64,000 bases of DNA from Pseudarthrobacter sp. IC2-21 (GTDB taxonomy: Bacteria; Actinomycetota; Actinomycetes; Actinomycetales; Micrococcaceae). Numbering within the stretch: position 1 is the stretch's first letter; each line of letters begins with the position of its first letter. The position numbers were made by a program, and so were the translations under genes. Under the pieces are notes generated by a model that was given only the letters and a program-made list of their open reading frames with translations, was not told the DNA's origin and did not search any database. The stretch covers positions 2,294,001 through 2,358,000 of the forward strand of contig NZ_CP139145.1 of the NCBI RefSeq assembly GCF_034048115.1, read 5' to 3'. Shown here piece by piece: positions 55,790 to 64,000 of this stretch.

Positions 55790-56817
55790 GGCTTCAGCCG
55801 CCAGGATGCGCCTGCCAGGACCAGGCCGGACAGGAGAGCCACCGTCAGCGGCACGTTGGGCAGGTCCGAAACCACGGCCCGCGGTGCACCCTCCAGCGCG
55901 GCCGCTTCCGTGTCCTGCACCCGGCGGACGATGTCCGCCACCGCATCCGGGTGATCCAACGGGTAGTACGCCCCGCCGCTGGCGTCGGCTGCTTCCCGCA
56001 GCCTTGCGCCGGGCTGCGCAGGCCCCGGACCGTAATCAAAGTCGCCGGGATTCAGCGCATACACCTTGACGCCGCGCTCCCTGGCCAAGGTGCCGGCTTG
56101 CTCCAGGGTGAAGATCGGATCCCCGGAGAGGTAGTTGTCCGTCGCCAGGACAACGGAACGCGACCGCTGGCCGGGTGCATCCGGCCCGGCCCCGCCGGTT
56201 GGTGATACCGCCCTGGCGGCGCCGGCGCCTGCGGGCGGGAACCCGGCGACGCAGGACGCCAGGCCGTCGCCGATCAGCGAAGACCCGCGCCCGCTCCAGG
56301 TGCCGTCCAGGAAGCCCGCACTGCCGGGGTCGCCGTCGAAAGCCGCTTTGGCCAGCGTGAGCTGTTCCTGCACGTACTCATAGTCGTCGGTCAACGGAAA
56401 AACCTGGACCGCACTGCTGTCGAAAATGGTGAGGCCGATTCTTTCGCCGTCGAACTCCTTGGCCAGGACACCAAAGACCTCCACCACGGCAGAATCGGCG
56501 CTGCTCATGGAGCCGGAACTGTCCAGGCACAGCATGATGTCCCGGTTCCGCTGCTCAGGCCGGACGGTGGTCAGCTCTACCGGCCGCGCCGCCGCTACCA
56601 CCGCGGAAACGAGAAGGGACGCGGCGGCGAGCGCCGCAACGGCAAGCCAGCGGCGGTGCCGGCGCAGGGCAGCCTGGTATTCGGGCAGAGCGGTGAGGCG
56701 GTCCGCGTGGGCAACCGGCCGGCGTCGTGCGTTTGCCTGCGGGCGGAGCGCCCGCCAGAGTGCTGCGGCCGCCAGGAGCAGCGCAGGCGGAATCACCCAC
56801 CAGAACATCAGTTCCAT
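55786..56817 (-). CDS. VWA-domain membrane protein (first Bat-like)
   Basis: 343 residues. Helices at both ends (FWWVIPPALLLAAAALWRAL, LTVALLSGLVLAGASWRL), a VWA domain with a complete MIDAS motif CLDSSGSMSS and VLATDNYLSGD. It overlaps both neighbours by a few bases, indicating one operon. Confidence 0.9.
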   Translation of the reverse strand: MELMFWWVIPPALLLAAAALWRALRPQANARRRPVAHADRLTALPEYQAALRRHRRWLAVAALAAASLLVSAVVAAARPVELTTVRPEQRNRDIMLCLDSSGSMSSADSAVVEVFGVLAKEFDGERIGLTIFDSSAVQVFPLTDDYEYVQEQLTLAKAAFDGDPGSAGFLDGTWSGRGSSLIGDGLASCVAGFPPAGAGAARAVSPTGGAGPDAPGQRSRSVVLATDNYLSGDPIFTLEQAGTLARERGVKVYALNPGDFDYGPGPAQPGARLREAADASGGAYYPLDHPDAVADIVRRVQDTEAAALEGAPRAVVSDLPNVPLTVALLSGLVLAGASWRLKP

Positions 56818-57275
56818 TGCCCCACCGCCTGCCGTGCCGTCTCGGCCGATTGCGGCACCGGCGGCAGCGGTTCCATTCCGAACTCGCCCGGATAGATCCT
56901 CCGGACTGCCTCTGCGATGACGGGAAGCGGGTAGCCTTCCAGCTCGGCCAGGGTCATTCGGGGCGCATCCACTCCTGTCACGTCCCGGGCAAACGTGCGC
57001 ACCAGCAGGCTGAGCTTCTGGTGGGATTCACGGGAGCTCAGCAACCCGGCCCTGGAATCAGCGGCCACCGCGTCAATCCGCTGCAGATAGGTCTCCTTAA
57101 GCCCTTGAAGGTCCGACGGCGTGGTGAACGGGGCCGCGGCTGCCGGCCGCCGTTGGCGGGTGCTGAGGAATACGAAGCAGTACCAGCCCAGGGCCACCGC
57201 CACCAGGGCAAAGCCGGCCCACATCCAGGCGCCGCTGTATTGCAGCGGCCCGATGAGGCCGCCGTCAGCGTGCAT
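56808..57275 (-). CDS. Single-helix protein of MoxR-Bat operon
   Basis: 155 residues. One helix (MWAGFALVAVALGWYCFVFL) followed by a soluble helical domain (YLQRIDAVAADSRAGLLSSR, MTLAELEGYPLPVIAEAVRR). Occupies the place of the DUF4381-like gene in other MoxR operons; similarity is positional rather than clear. Confidence 0.75.
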   Translation of the reverse strand: MHADGGLIGPLQYSGAWMWAGFALVAVALGWYCFVFLSTRQRRPAAAAPFTTPSDLQGLKETYLQRIDAVAADSRAGLLSSRESHQKLSLLVRTFARDVTGVDAPRMTLAELEGYPLPVIAEAVRRIYPGEFGMEPLPPVPQSAETARQAVGQWN

Positions 57276-58146
57276 GCCGGTGCCTTTCGAGCAGGGCGAA
57301 AAGTTCCGTGATCACCTTGCTGCTGCCGGTCACATGGCCTTCGGTGATGCCGGCGCGGCGGAACATGTCCTGCCGGCCGGAGTCCCGCTCCCCTGCTGCC
57401 CTCACGTAGGCCTCCGTGACTGCGGTGGATGAGGCCAGGTGTCCCAAGAGCGTGCCGGAGTCAGCCACGCTGAAGGCCTCCCCGGCGCAGCCATCTCCGG
57501 CAAGGACGGCGTCGCGGATGGTGAGCCAGAGGATTTCGTGCTGGGCACGAAGCCGGCGCAGCAGCTGTTCCAGCTCCGGGCCGGCCGCAAGCTCGTCGGC
57601 CACAACAAAGATCAGGAACCTGCCTTTGACCGTGCGGGCCACGTGTTCCAGCTGGGCCTCGATCCGGCTGGGCCCGGAGTCCAGGCCCGTGGCGGAATCA
57701 ATCGTCCGCAGGACCCGTTCCAGGTGCGCCTCCCCGGCCTTGGCCGGGGTCGCACGCGTGCCGTCAGCGTCTCCGCAGACCAGGCCCACCACGTCGCCGT
57801 GCCTGTTCGCGAGGTACCCCATGACCCCGAGCGCCATGAGGGCGATGTCCTTCTTGGCTTCGCCGTCGCGGGCTTCGGCGGCCATGTTCCGGCCCGTATC
57901 CGCTACGAGCAGGACGGTCTGCCGCCGGGCGGCAACATGGCGTTTGATGAGGGGTGACCCGTGCCGGGCGGTGGCTTTCCAGTCGATGGCGCGGACGTCG
58001 TCGCCGGGAATGTAGGCCCGGAGGTCGTCAAAATCGAGGCTGTGGCCCCGGAAGACTGAAGCGTATTCGCCGTCGAGCATGCCGCGGGCTTTTCGGTGGG
58101 CGAAGACGGCCATTTTCGACTTTACGCGGGTCAGGAGGCTGGTCAT
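57265..58146 (-). CDS. DUF58 protein of MoxR-Bat operon
   Basis: 293 residues with the DUF58 signature RKARGMLDGEYASVFRGHSL, DFDDLRAYIPGDDVRAIDWK, ATARHGSPLIKRH, followed by a VWA-like domain (TVLLVADTGRNMAAEARDGE). Family function is unproven; it works with MoxR ATPases. It overlaps the next gene by 11 bases. Confidence 0.93.
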   Translation of the reverse strand: MTSLLTRVKSKMAVFAHRKARGMLDGEYASVFRGHSLDFDDLRAYIPGDDVRAIDWKATARHGSPLIKRHVAARRQTVLLVADTGRNMAAEARDGEAKKDIALMALGVMGYLANRHGDVVGLVCGDADGTRATPAKAGEAHLERVLRTIDSATGLDSGPSRIEAQLEHVARTVKGRFLIFVVADELAAGPELEQLLRRLRAQHEILWLTIRDAVLAGDGCAGEAFSVADSGTLLGHLASSTAVTEAYVRAAGERDSGRQDMFRRAGITEGHVTGSSKVITELFALLERHRHAR

Positions 58147-58154
58147 TGCCGGGC

Positions 58155-59240
<1,086 letters not shown>

Positions 59241-59317
59241 CCTATCCAAGCCACCTGCGCAAATACCTGCAATGGGGACCCCTCCCCATGGCAGGTCCCC
59301 GGGTCTATCCTGATGAA

Positions 59318-59515
59318 ATGATTGAGCTACCAGCCAGTTACCAGGCCTATCTCGCGGACAAAAGCCCTACGTTCATCGACACCGTTCGGCCCATCCTGAT
59401 GCAATCCGCCGCGGATAAGGCCCACGGCGTCCGGGTCCTTAACCTGCCTCACGGCCATCAGGCGCACCTCGACGACACCATTCCCTATGGTGTCGTCGTG
59501 GAGGACATCGACTGA
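59318..59515 (+). CDS. Small hypothetical protein
   Basis: 65 residues: MIELPASYQAYLADKSPTFI, then GVRVLNLPHGHQAHLDDTIP and YGVVVEDID. No known family. ATG 59318 has a weak upstream site. It sits between two minus-strand genes and its acidic, helix-then-strand composition is protein-like. Confidence 0.5.
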   Translation: MIELPASYQAYLADKSPTFIDTVRPILMQSAADKAHGVRVLNLPHGHQAHLDDTIPYGVVVEDID

Positions 59516-59593
59516 GAGTTTCGGCGCATAGTGCTGCCCTGGGCCCCCAGCCGCGGATATCCGTAGGGGACCCCGGGGGGCAAGGAACTGCGG

Positions 59594-60850
59594 CTAAACC
59601 TCCAGGAGCAACCGTTGTGACCGGGGCGCCAGCGTGTGTTCCAGGACCAGGCAGGCAGCGCCAACGGCGCCAACATCCTCACCAACCCCGGTGCCCACAA
59701 CCTCGATGGTGTGGATCAGCCGGGCCGCGCTGTTGGCATCCACCAGTGCCGGGATCTTCTGCAGGTAGCGGTCCGCGATGCGGCTCCAGAACGGGCCGCC
59801 AAAGACCACCCGTTCGACGTCGAGCGTGTTGGTGACTACACAAACGGCACGCGCCACGAGGACTGCGGATCTGTCGATGATGGCCAGTGCTTTTTCGTCG
59901 CCGGCATCGGCGAGGTCGCACAACTGCGCGAAGCTCTGCTGGACCTCTGCCCCGTTGTTGTGGTTCGCGGAGCCGTCCAGAATCCCTGCGCCTACGGCTT
60001 CCGCCACCAGCACCTTTGGAATCACGGAGGACTTCACGCAGCCCCGCAGGCCGCAGTCGCAGGGAGGCCCGTCCGGATCCACCATGATATGGCCGATCTC
60101 GCCCGCATTTCCCGATGTTCCACGCACCACTTCATCGTTGAGCACAATGCCGCAGCCGATGCCCGTCCCCATGTACATGAACACGAAGCTGCCCGCACCG
60201 CTGGGGCCGCCGGCCCAGGTTTCGGCGACGGCGGCACTGGTCACGTCCTTGTCAACCAGGACGGAATAGCCGGTGGCTTTGGCCAGGGCGTTCCGGAGTT
60301 CAACACGGTCCCAGCCCGGCAGCAGCGGCGGGTCAACCACGGTGCCGTTGTCCAGGTCGATGGGGCCGGGGGCGGCGAGGCCCAGGCCTGCGATCTTGCT
60401 TGCATCCACGCCGGACCCGGCAACCAGCTGTTCGATTTCGGTGGCCATGGTGGCGATCACGGCGGCAGGATCATTCCCGCCCGGGGTTTTGATGCGGGCG
60501 TGCTGCACAACTGCGCCGACGAGGTCGAGGACCACAAAGGTGGTCACGGCAGGGTCCAGGTGGACGCCCACGGCGTACATTCCGGCCGGGTTCAGTCGCA
60601 GCATGGTGCGGGGTTTGCCCGGTCCGCTGCCTTCTTTGCCGGCCTCGACAATCAGGTGCTGGTCCAACAGCCGGCGCGAGATGTTGGAGATGGTCTGCGG
60701 GGAAAGGCCTACGATCTGAGCCAGCTCAACGCGGCTCAGGCCTCCGGATGAGCGGCGGATGGCATCGAGGATCACCGTCAGGTTGAAGTCCCCCATGCGC
60801 GGCAGGTTGGTCCCGCGCCGTGGAGCCGAGGGCTGGCGTATGTCTGGCAC
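59594..60850 (-). CDS. ROK-family transcriptional regulator
   Basis: 418 residues. N-terminal winged helix (LSRVELAQIVGLSPQTISNI, SRRLLDQHLIVEAG) and a sugar-kinase-like ROK domain (AVGVHLDPAVTTFVVLDLVG, GTSGNAGEIGHIMVDPDGPP, CDCGLRGC with zinc cysteines). GTG 60850 follows AGGGGAGACC. Probably a sugar-responsive repressor; no sugar genes adjoin, so the target is unknown. Confidence 0.92.
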   Translation of the reverse strand: MPDIRQPSAPRRGTNLPRMGDFNLTVILDAIRRSSGGLSRVELAQIVGLSPQTISNISRRLLDQHLIVEAGKEGSGPGKPRTMLRLNPAGMYAVGVHLDPAVTTFVVLDLVGAVVQHARIKTPGGNDPAAVIATMATEIEQLVAGSGVDASKIAGLGLAAPGPIDLDNGTVVDPPLLPGWDRVELRNALAKATGYSVLVDKDVTSAAVAETWAGGPSGAGSFVFMYMGTGIGCGIVLNDEVVRGTSGNAGEIGHIMVDPDGPPCDCGLRGCVKSSVIPKVLVAEAVGAGILDGSANHNNGAEVQQSFAQLCDLADAGDEKALAIIDRSAVLVARAVCVVTNTLDVERVVFGGPFWSRIADRYLQKIPALVDANSAARLIHTIEVVGTGVGEDVGAVGAACLVLEHTLAPRSQRLLLEV

Positions 60851-60954
60851 GGTCTCCCCTAGTATTTGCGGCCGGGTTCTGGTGATGTCTGAATGCTACG
60901 TTACCGCCAGTTCAACGCCCAGAGCCGGAGGCGGACTGCGGCGCGGTCCCGTGG

Positions 60955-62145
60955 TCAGGCCCGTTTGGTGCTGACCGCCACCGTGAATTTCGGGTTGCTG
61001 CCCTTGACCGTGGTGGGACCCACCAGCCGTTCCAGGGCCGGCAGGTACTGCAGGTGCCGGTTGAAGACTGTCCACAACTGACCGCCGGGAGCGAGGACCC
61101 TGGCCGCCGCCTCAAACAGCTTGAGCCCTGCCCCGGCATGCACGCTGGCGCCTAGGTGGAACGGCGGGTTCAGCAGGACCAGGTCGGCACTTGCGGCGGG
61201 CAGGGTGCTCATGGCGTCGTCCTGGAGCGCCGTGATCCGGTCCGTGAGGCCGTTGGCCCGGGCGGTGGCTTCGGCCGAGGCGACGGCAGCGGCGGAGCGG
61301 TCTGTGGCTGTGACGCGCGCCGCGGGGTTCGCCTTCACGTACATGGCGGCGAGGATCCCCGTCCCGCACCCGAGGTCCACAGCGTGCCCGGCGGCGGGCA
61401 TTTGCGGCAGAAAGGTCAGGAGAAACCTGGTGCCGATGTCCAGCTTCGTACCGGCGAAAACCGCGCCGTACGCTGCAACGTCGAGGTCCAGCTCTGCGAG
61501 GTGTTCGACGACGGGCCCGGGGCTGCGTGCGGCCGCACCTTCGCCACGTACGGGCTTGGGGTCGCCGGCAATGATCAGCCGTGATTTCTGCCGCGCCAGT
61601 TGGGGCTGGACGGTTTGGAAGTGACGCTCCAGGACAGCGTTCATCCCCAGTGACATGTGCTTGACCCGCCCGCCGGCGATGAGCACCACCTCCGGGGCGG
61701 CGTACCGGGCCACGGCGTGGGAGATTTCCTCGAGCTCCGCCAGCGTGCGGGGCAGCTGGAGCAGCACGGTCCCGGCACCGGCGAGCAACTTTTCCCCCAA
61801 AGGAAGCTGCTGGTAGCCTGCCAACCCCAGGACGGCGGCGTTGTTCCGCAGGGCACGCTCCCCCGTGATGAGGTCCTCGTGGACCCGGACCTGCCCGACG
61901 CCCAGGACCGCCAAGGCCCCCAAGGTAAGGGCGCCGTAGCGGTCACCGATTACTGCCAGGCTGCCCGGCGCATCCACGCGGCCGGCGGCGGCTTCGAGCA
62001 GGAGCCTGTCCGTGGCGTCCCAGGCCTGCAGGTTGGGCGCCTCAACATCGGGGTACCGCCTGAGCCTGCCGAGGATGTTGTCAAGGCTGTTCTCTGCCAC
62101 GTTGTTCCTGCCGTTTGCCGGTGTGCCGGGTGGTTGGGTTGTCAC
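60955..62145 (-). CDS. Class I methyltransferase, RlmG/RsmC type
   Basis: 396 residues. N-terminal half is a degenerate methyltransferase-like domain (SLAVIGDRYGALTLGALAVL); C-terminal half is catalytic with AVDLGCGTGILAAMYVKANP and the NPPFH motif (LVLLNPPFHLGASVHAGAG) typical of 23S/16S rRNA guanine-N2 methyltransferases. GTG 62145 overlaps the preceding TGA (GTGA), so it is co-translated with the monooxygenase-like gene. Confidence 0.9.
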   Translation of the reverse strand: MTTQPPGTPANGRNNVAENSLDNILGRLRRYPDVEAPNLQAWDATDRLLLEAAAGRVDAPGSLAVIGDRYGALTLGALAVLGVGQVRVHEDLITGERALRNNAAVLGLAGYQQLPLGEKLLAGAGTVLLQLPRTLAELEEISHAVARYAAPEVVLIAGGRVKHMSLGMNAVLERHFQTVQPQLARQKSRLIIAGDPKPVRGEGAAARSPGPVVEHLAELDLDVAAYGAVFAGTKLDIGTRFLLTFLPQMPAAGHAVDLGCGTGILAAMYVKANPAARVTATDRSAAAVASAEATARANGLTDRITALQDDAMSTLPAASADLVLLNPPFHLGASVHAGAGLKLFEAAARVLAPGGQLWTVFNRHLQYLPALERLVGPTTVKGSNPKFTVAVSTKRA

Positions 62146-63200
62146 TGCTGGAATGCGGGCAATTTCAGAATGGCAGCCACTGCCGCCCTGCCCGCACGGT
62201 TCGCCCCGATGGTGGACGACGACGGCCCGTAGCCCACGAGGTGCACGCGCGGCTCGGCTGCCACCTGGGTTCCGTCCATGGCGATCCCGCCGCCGGGTCC
62301 CCTCAGGTGCAGCGGCGCGAGGTGTTCAAGCTCCGCGCGGAAGCCGGTGGCCCACAGGATCACATCCGCCCGGAGGAGGCTGCCGTCGGTGAGGCGGACG
62401 CCGTCGGGCTCGATGGACGTGAGCATGGGCTGCCGCCGCAACGCGCCGCGCTTTTCCGCAGCCTGCAGGGCAGGTGTCCGGATCAGGCCGGTCACGGCAA
62501 CAACGCTCTGCGGGGGCAGTCCCAGCCTGACGCGCTCCTCCACGAGGGCGACGGCGTCGTGCCCCGCTTTTGCGTCGAAGGTGGCGTCACGCCATTCGGG
62601 CTCGCGGCGGGTGAACCAGCTGGTGGTGGTGATCCGGGAGATCTCATCCACCAGCCCGACGGCGGAAATCCCGCCGCCCACCACAATGACGTGTTTACCG
62701 CGGAACTCCTCAGCCGAGACGTAGTCGGCCACGTGCAGCTGCCGGCCGAGGAAGGTGGCGCGGCCCGGATAGATGGGCCAGAAAGGCCTGGTCCAGGTGC
62801 CGGTGGCGTTAATGACGGCTTTGCCCGTCCAATCGCCGTGATCGGATCTGACCAGAAGGCGGCCGGCCGGATCCGTGTCTTCCCTGGCAACGGAGGAGAC
62901 CTTGACCGGGCGCAGGACTTCAATCCCGAGTTGCCGTTCATAGGCCTCGAAGTACCTGCTCAGGAATTCTGAGCTGGGTTCCGCCGGGTCCACATCGGGC
63001 TTGGCAATTCCGGGGAGGTCGCTGATGCCGTTCACCGTTTCCATGATCAGGCTCTTCCAGCGGTGCCGCCACGCACCGCCCGGGCCCTGCTCGGCGTCGA
63101 GGATCGTGTATCCCAGCCCCCGGCGCTTCAGGTGGTAGGCCGCGGAAAGACCCGCCTGCCCGGCGCCGATGACCACAACGTCGGTGGTTCCGTTTTCCAT
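62142..63200 (-). CDS. Flavin-containing monooxygenase-like oxidoreductase
   Basis: 352 residues. FAD site TDVVVIGAGQAGLSAAYHLK, second nucleotide site VIVVGGGISAVGLVDEISRI, and LWATGFRAELEHLAPLHL near the end. The pattern is that of the small FMO / putative flavoprotein family; substrate unknown. Confidence 0.9.
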   Translation of the reverse strand: MENGTTDVVVIGAGQAGLSAAYHLKRRGLGYTILDAEQGPGGAWRHRWKSLIMETVNGISDLPGIAKPDVDPAEPSSEFLSRYFEAYERQLGIEVLRPVKVSSVAREDTDPAGRLLVRSDHGDWTGKAVINATGTWTRPFWPIYPGRATFLGRQLHVADYVSAEEFRGKHVIVVGGGISAVGLVDEISRITTTSWFTRREPEWRDATFDAKAGHDAVALVEERVRLGLPPQSVVAVTGLIRTPALQAAEKRGALRRQPMLTSIEPDGVRLTDGSLLRADVILWATGFRAELEHLAPLHLRGPGGGIAMDGTQVAAEPRVHLVGYGPSSSTIGANRAGRAAVAAILKLPAFQQ

Positions 63201-63219
63201 GTCCGCAGGCCGGATTCCG

Positions 63220-63573
63220 CTAGACCTTCTTCACCACGGAGGATTTCAGCTGCATGGGCCCCACTCCGTCCACCTTGCAGTCGATGTCATGGTCTCCCAC
63301 GCCGTCGACGAGCCTGATGCCGCGGACCTTGGTTCCCACCTTGATCACACCGGAACTTCCCTTGATCTTCAGGTCCTTGACCACCGTCACGGTGTCCCCG
63401 TCCGCGAGGACGTTGCCCACCGCATCCTTGATGATCCGCGGCCCCGGTTCCCCGTCGTCGGGCGCCGTCCCGGGGGCCCACTCATGGCCGCACTCCGGGC
63501 AGACCAGCAGCGCACCCATCTCGTAGGTGTGGACACTGGCACATTCCGGGCACGGCGGCAGGGACTCATTCAC
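63220..63573 (-). CDS. PhnA-like zinc-ribbon protein
   Basis: 117 residues. Zinc ribbon [27 protein letters not shown] with four cysteines, then the PhnA domain [40 protein letters not shown] and [10 protein letters not shown]. Matches YjdM/PhnA, of uncertain role despite the historical link to phosphonate use. GTG 63573 begins [10 protein letters not shown]; earlier codons are not conserved-looking. Confidence 0.9.
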   Translation of the reverse strand: MNESLPPCPECASVHTYEMGALLVCPECGHEWAPGTAPDDGEPGPRIIKDAVGNVLADGDTVTVVKDLKIKGSSGVIKVGTKVRGIRLVDGVGDHDIDCKVDGVGPMQLKSSVVKKV

Positions 63574-63657
63574 ACCCCCATGATAATCGGGCCGCCGCAC
63601 TGACAGGCGCGCGCCGCCGTCGTACTGTTGGGCCATACCTGAAGAAAGGCACCGAGC

Positions 63658-64000
63658 ATGGCAACGGAGAATCGGGCAGCGCCGCTGCTGGCGAAAGCAC
63701 TGGGCATCGTCCTGGGTACAGATGAGATACCACTGAGGTTACGTGCGTGGGACGGTTCAGAGGCGGGGCCGCCGGATGCACCCGTGCTGGAGTTCAGGCA
63801 CCGCCGGGCGTTGCGGCGGATCCTGTGGTCGCCCGGTCAGCTGGGGCTGAGCCGCGCGTATGTTGCCGGTGACATTGACGCGCCGGGCGACATCTTCGCC
63901 GCCTTCACCGCCCTGAGCTCGGTGGGTAAGTTTTCCGAGCCCGGTCCCTTCCGGCCGCTGACGCCCCGCGAACTGGGCACACTGATGCGGACGGCGGTCC
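63658..64000 (+). CDS. Second cyclopropane-fatty-acid synthase-like gene, cut by window edge
   Basis: 114 residues visible. The N-terminal lipid-binding domain reads [40 protein letters not shown] and [20 protein letters not shown], with the GxSRAYVxGDID pattern of CFA-type enzymes. AAAGG precedes ATG 63658. The SAM domain would follow outside the window, so the assignment is probable but partial. Divergent from the PhnA-like gene. Confidence 0.8.
   Translation, partial: MATENRAAPLLAKALGIVLGTDEIPLRLRAWDGSEAGPPDAPVLEFRHRRALRRILWSPGQLGLSRAYVAGDIDAPGDIFAAFTALSSVGKFSEPGPFRPLTPRELGTLMRTAV

Overview
The window is a high-GC chromosomal segment of an actinobacterium, most likely a Micrococcaceae member of the Arthrobacter / Pseudarthrobacter group. 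Pointers are many GTG/TTG starts, a class Ib NrdH-NrdI-NrdE-NrdF ribonucleotide reductase cluster, a DUF222/13E12-type HNH protein, an actinobacterial LexA box, an LAXTG (class E sortase) signal and convergent/divergent packing typical of that group. No tRNA, rRNA, CRISPR array or intact insertion sequence was seen. Both ends cut genes: phosphoenolpyruvate synthase on the left, a second cyclopropane-fatty-acid-synthase-like gene on the right.

Layout. 0-8.2 kb (minus strand): HAD-GH65 sugar phosphorylase fusion, P-type cation ATPase and PEP synthase; the last two share one uninterrupted reading frame. This set resembles the DosR (dormancy) regulon of mycobacteria, and DosR-like boxes lie near ppsA, near the GH65 gene, before a hemerythrin gene (12.7 kb) and between a SHOCT protein and a membrane protein (49.2-49.4 kb). 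8.4-18.5 kb: small stress and housekeeping genes, including TerC behind a yybP-ykoY (Mn2+) riboswitch, an SDR with a 3' frameshift, VOC and hemerythrin proteins, a TMEM175-like channel, a GlxA-type regulator and an alpha/beta hydrolase. 18.6-23 kb: a possible exopolysaccharide locus with a secreted GH26 enzyme, a processive GT2 synthase, a 51-residue LAXTG mini-protein and a CapK/PaaK-like adenylate-forming enzyme.

24-34 kb is a gene graveyard with few intact genes. It holds remnants of SRPBCC, helicase-associated-domain, MBL-fold, RelE-like and cutinase genes around an intact SOS-controlled umuDC pair and an aldehyde dehydrogenase. A 137-138 nt element with conserved hairpins occurs at 8.4 kb and again at 27.9 kb.

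34-64 kb is mostly intact: nrdHIEF with NrdR-like palindromes, TspO, acyl-CoA synthetase, a small winged-helix regulator pair, a DUF222 HNH protein, the lipid-modification operon (FAD oxidoreductase, DUF1365, CFA synthase) with a divergent LysR regulator, metF-metE, a six-gene MoxR-DUF58-VWA (Bat-like) operon, a ROK regulator, an rRNA methyltransferase overlapping a flavin monooxygenase, and a PhnA-like zinc-ribbon protein. All functions are assigned by reading motifs; no database search was run.
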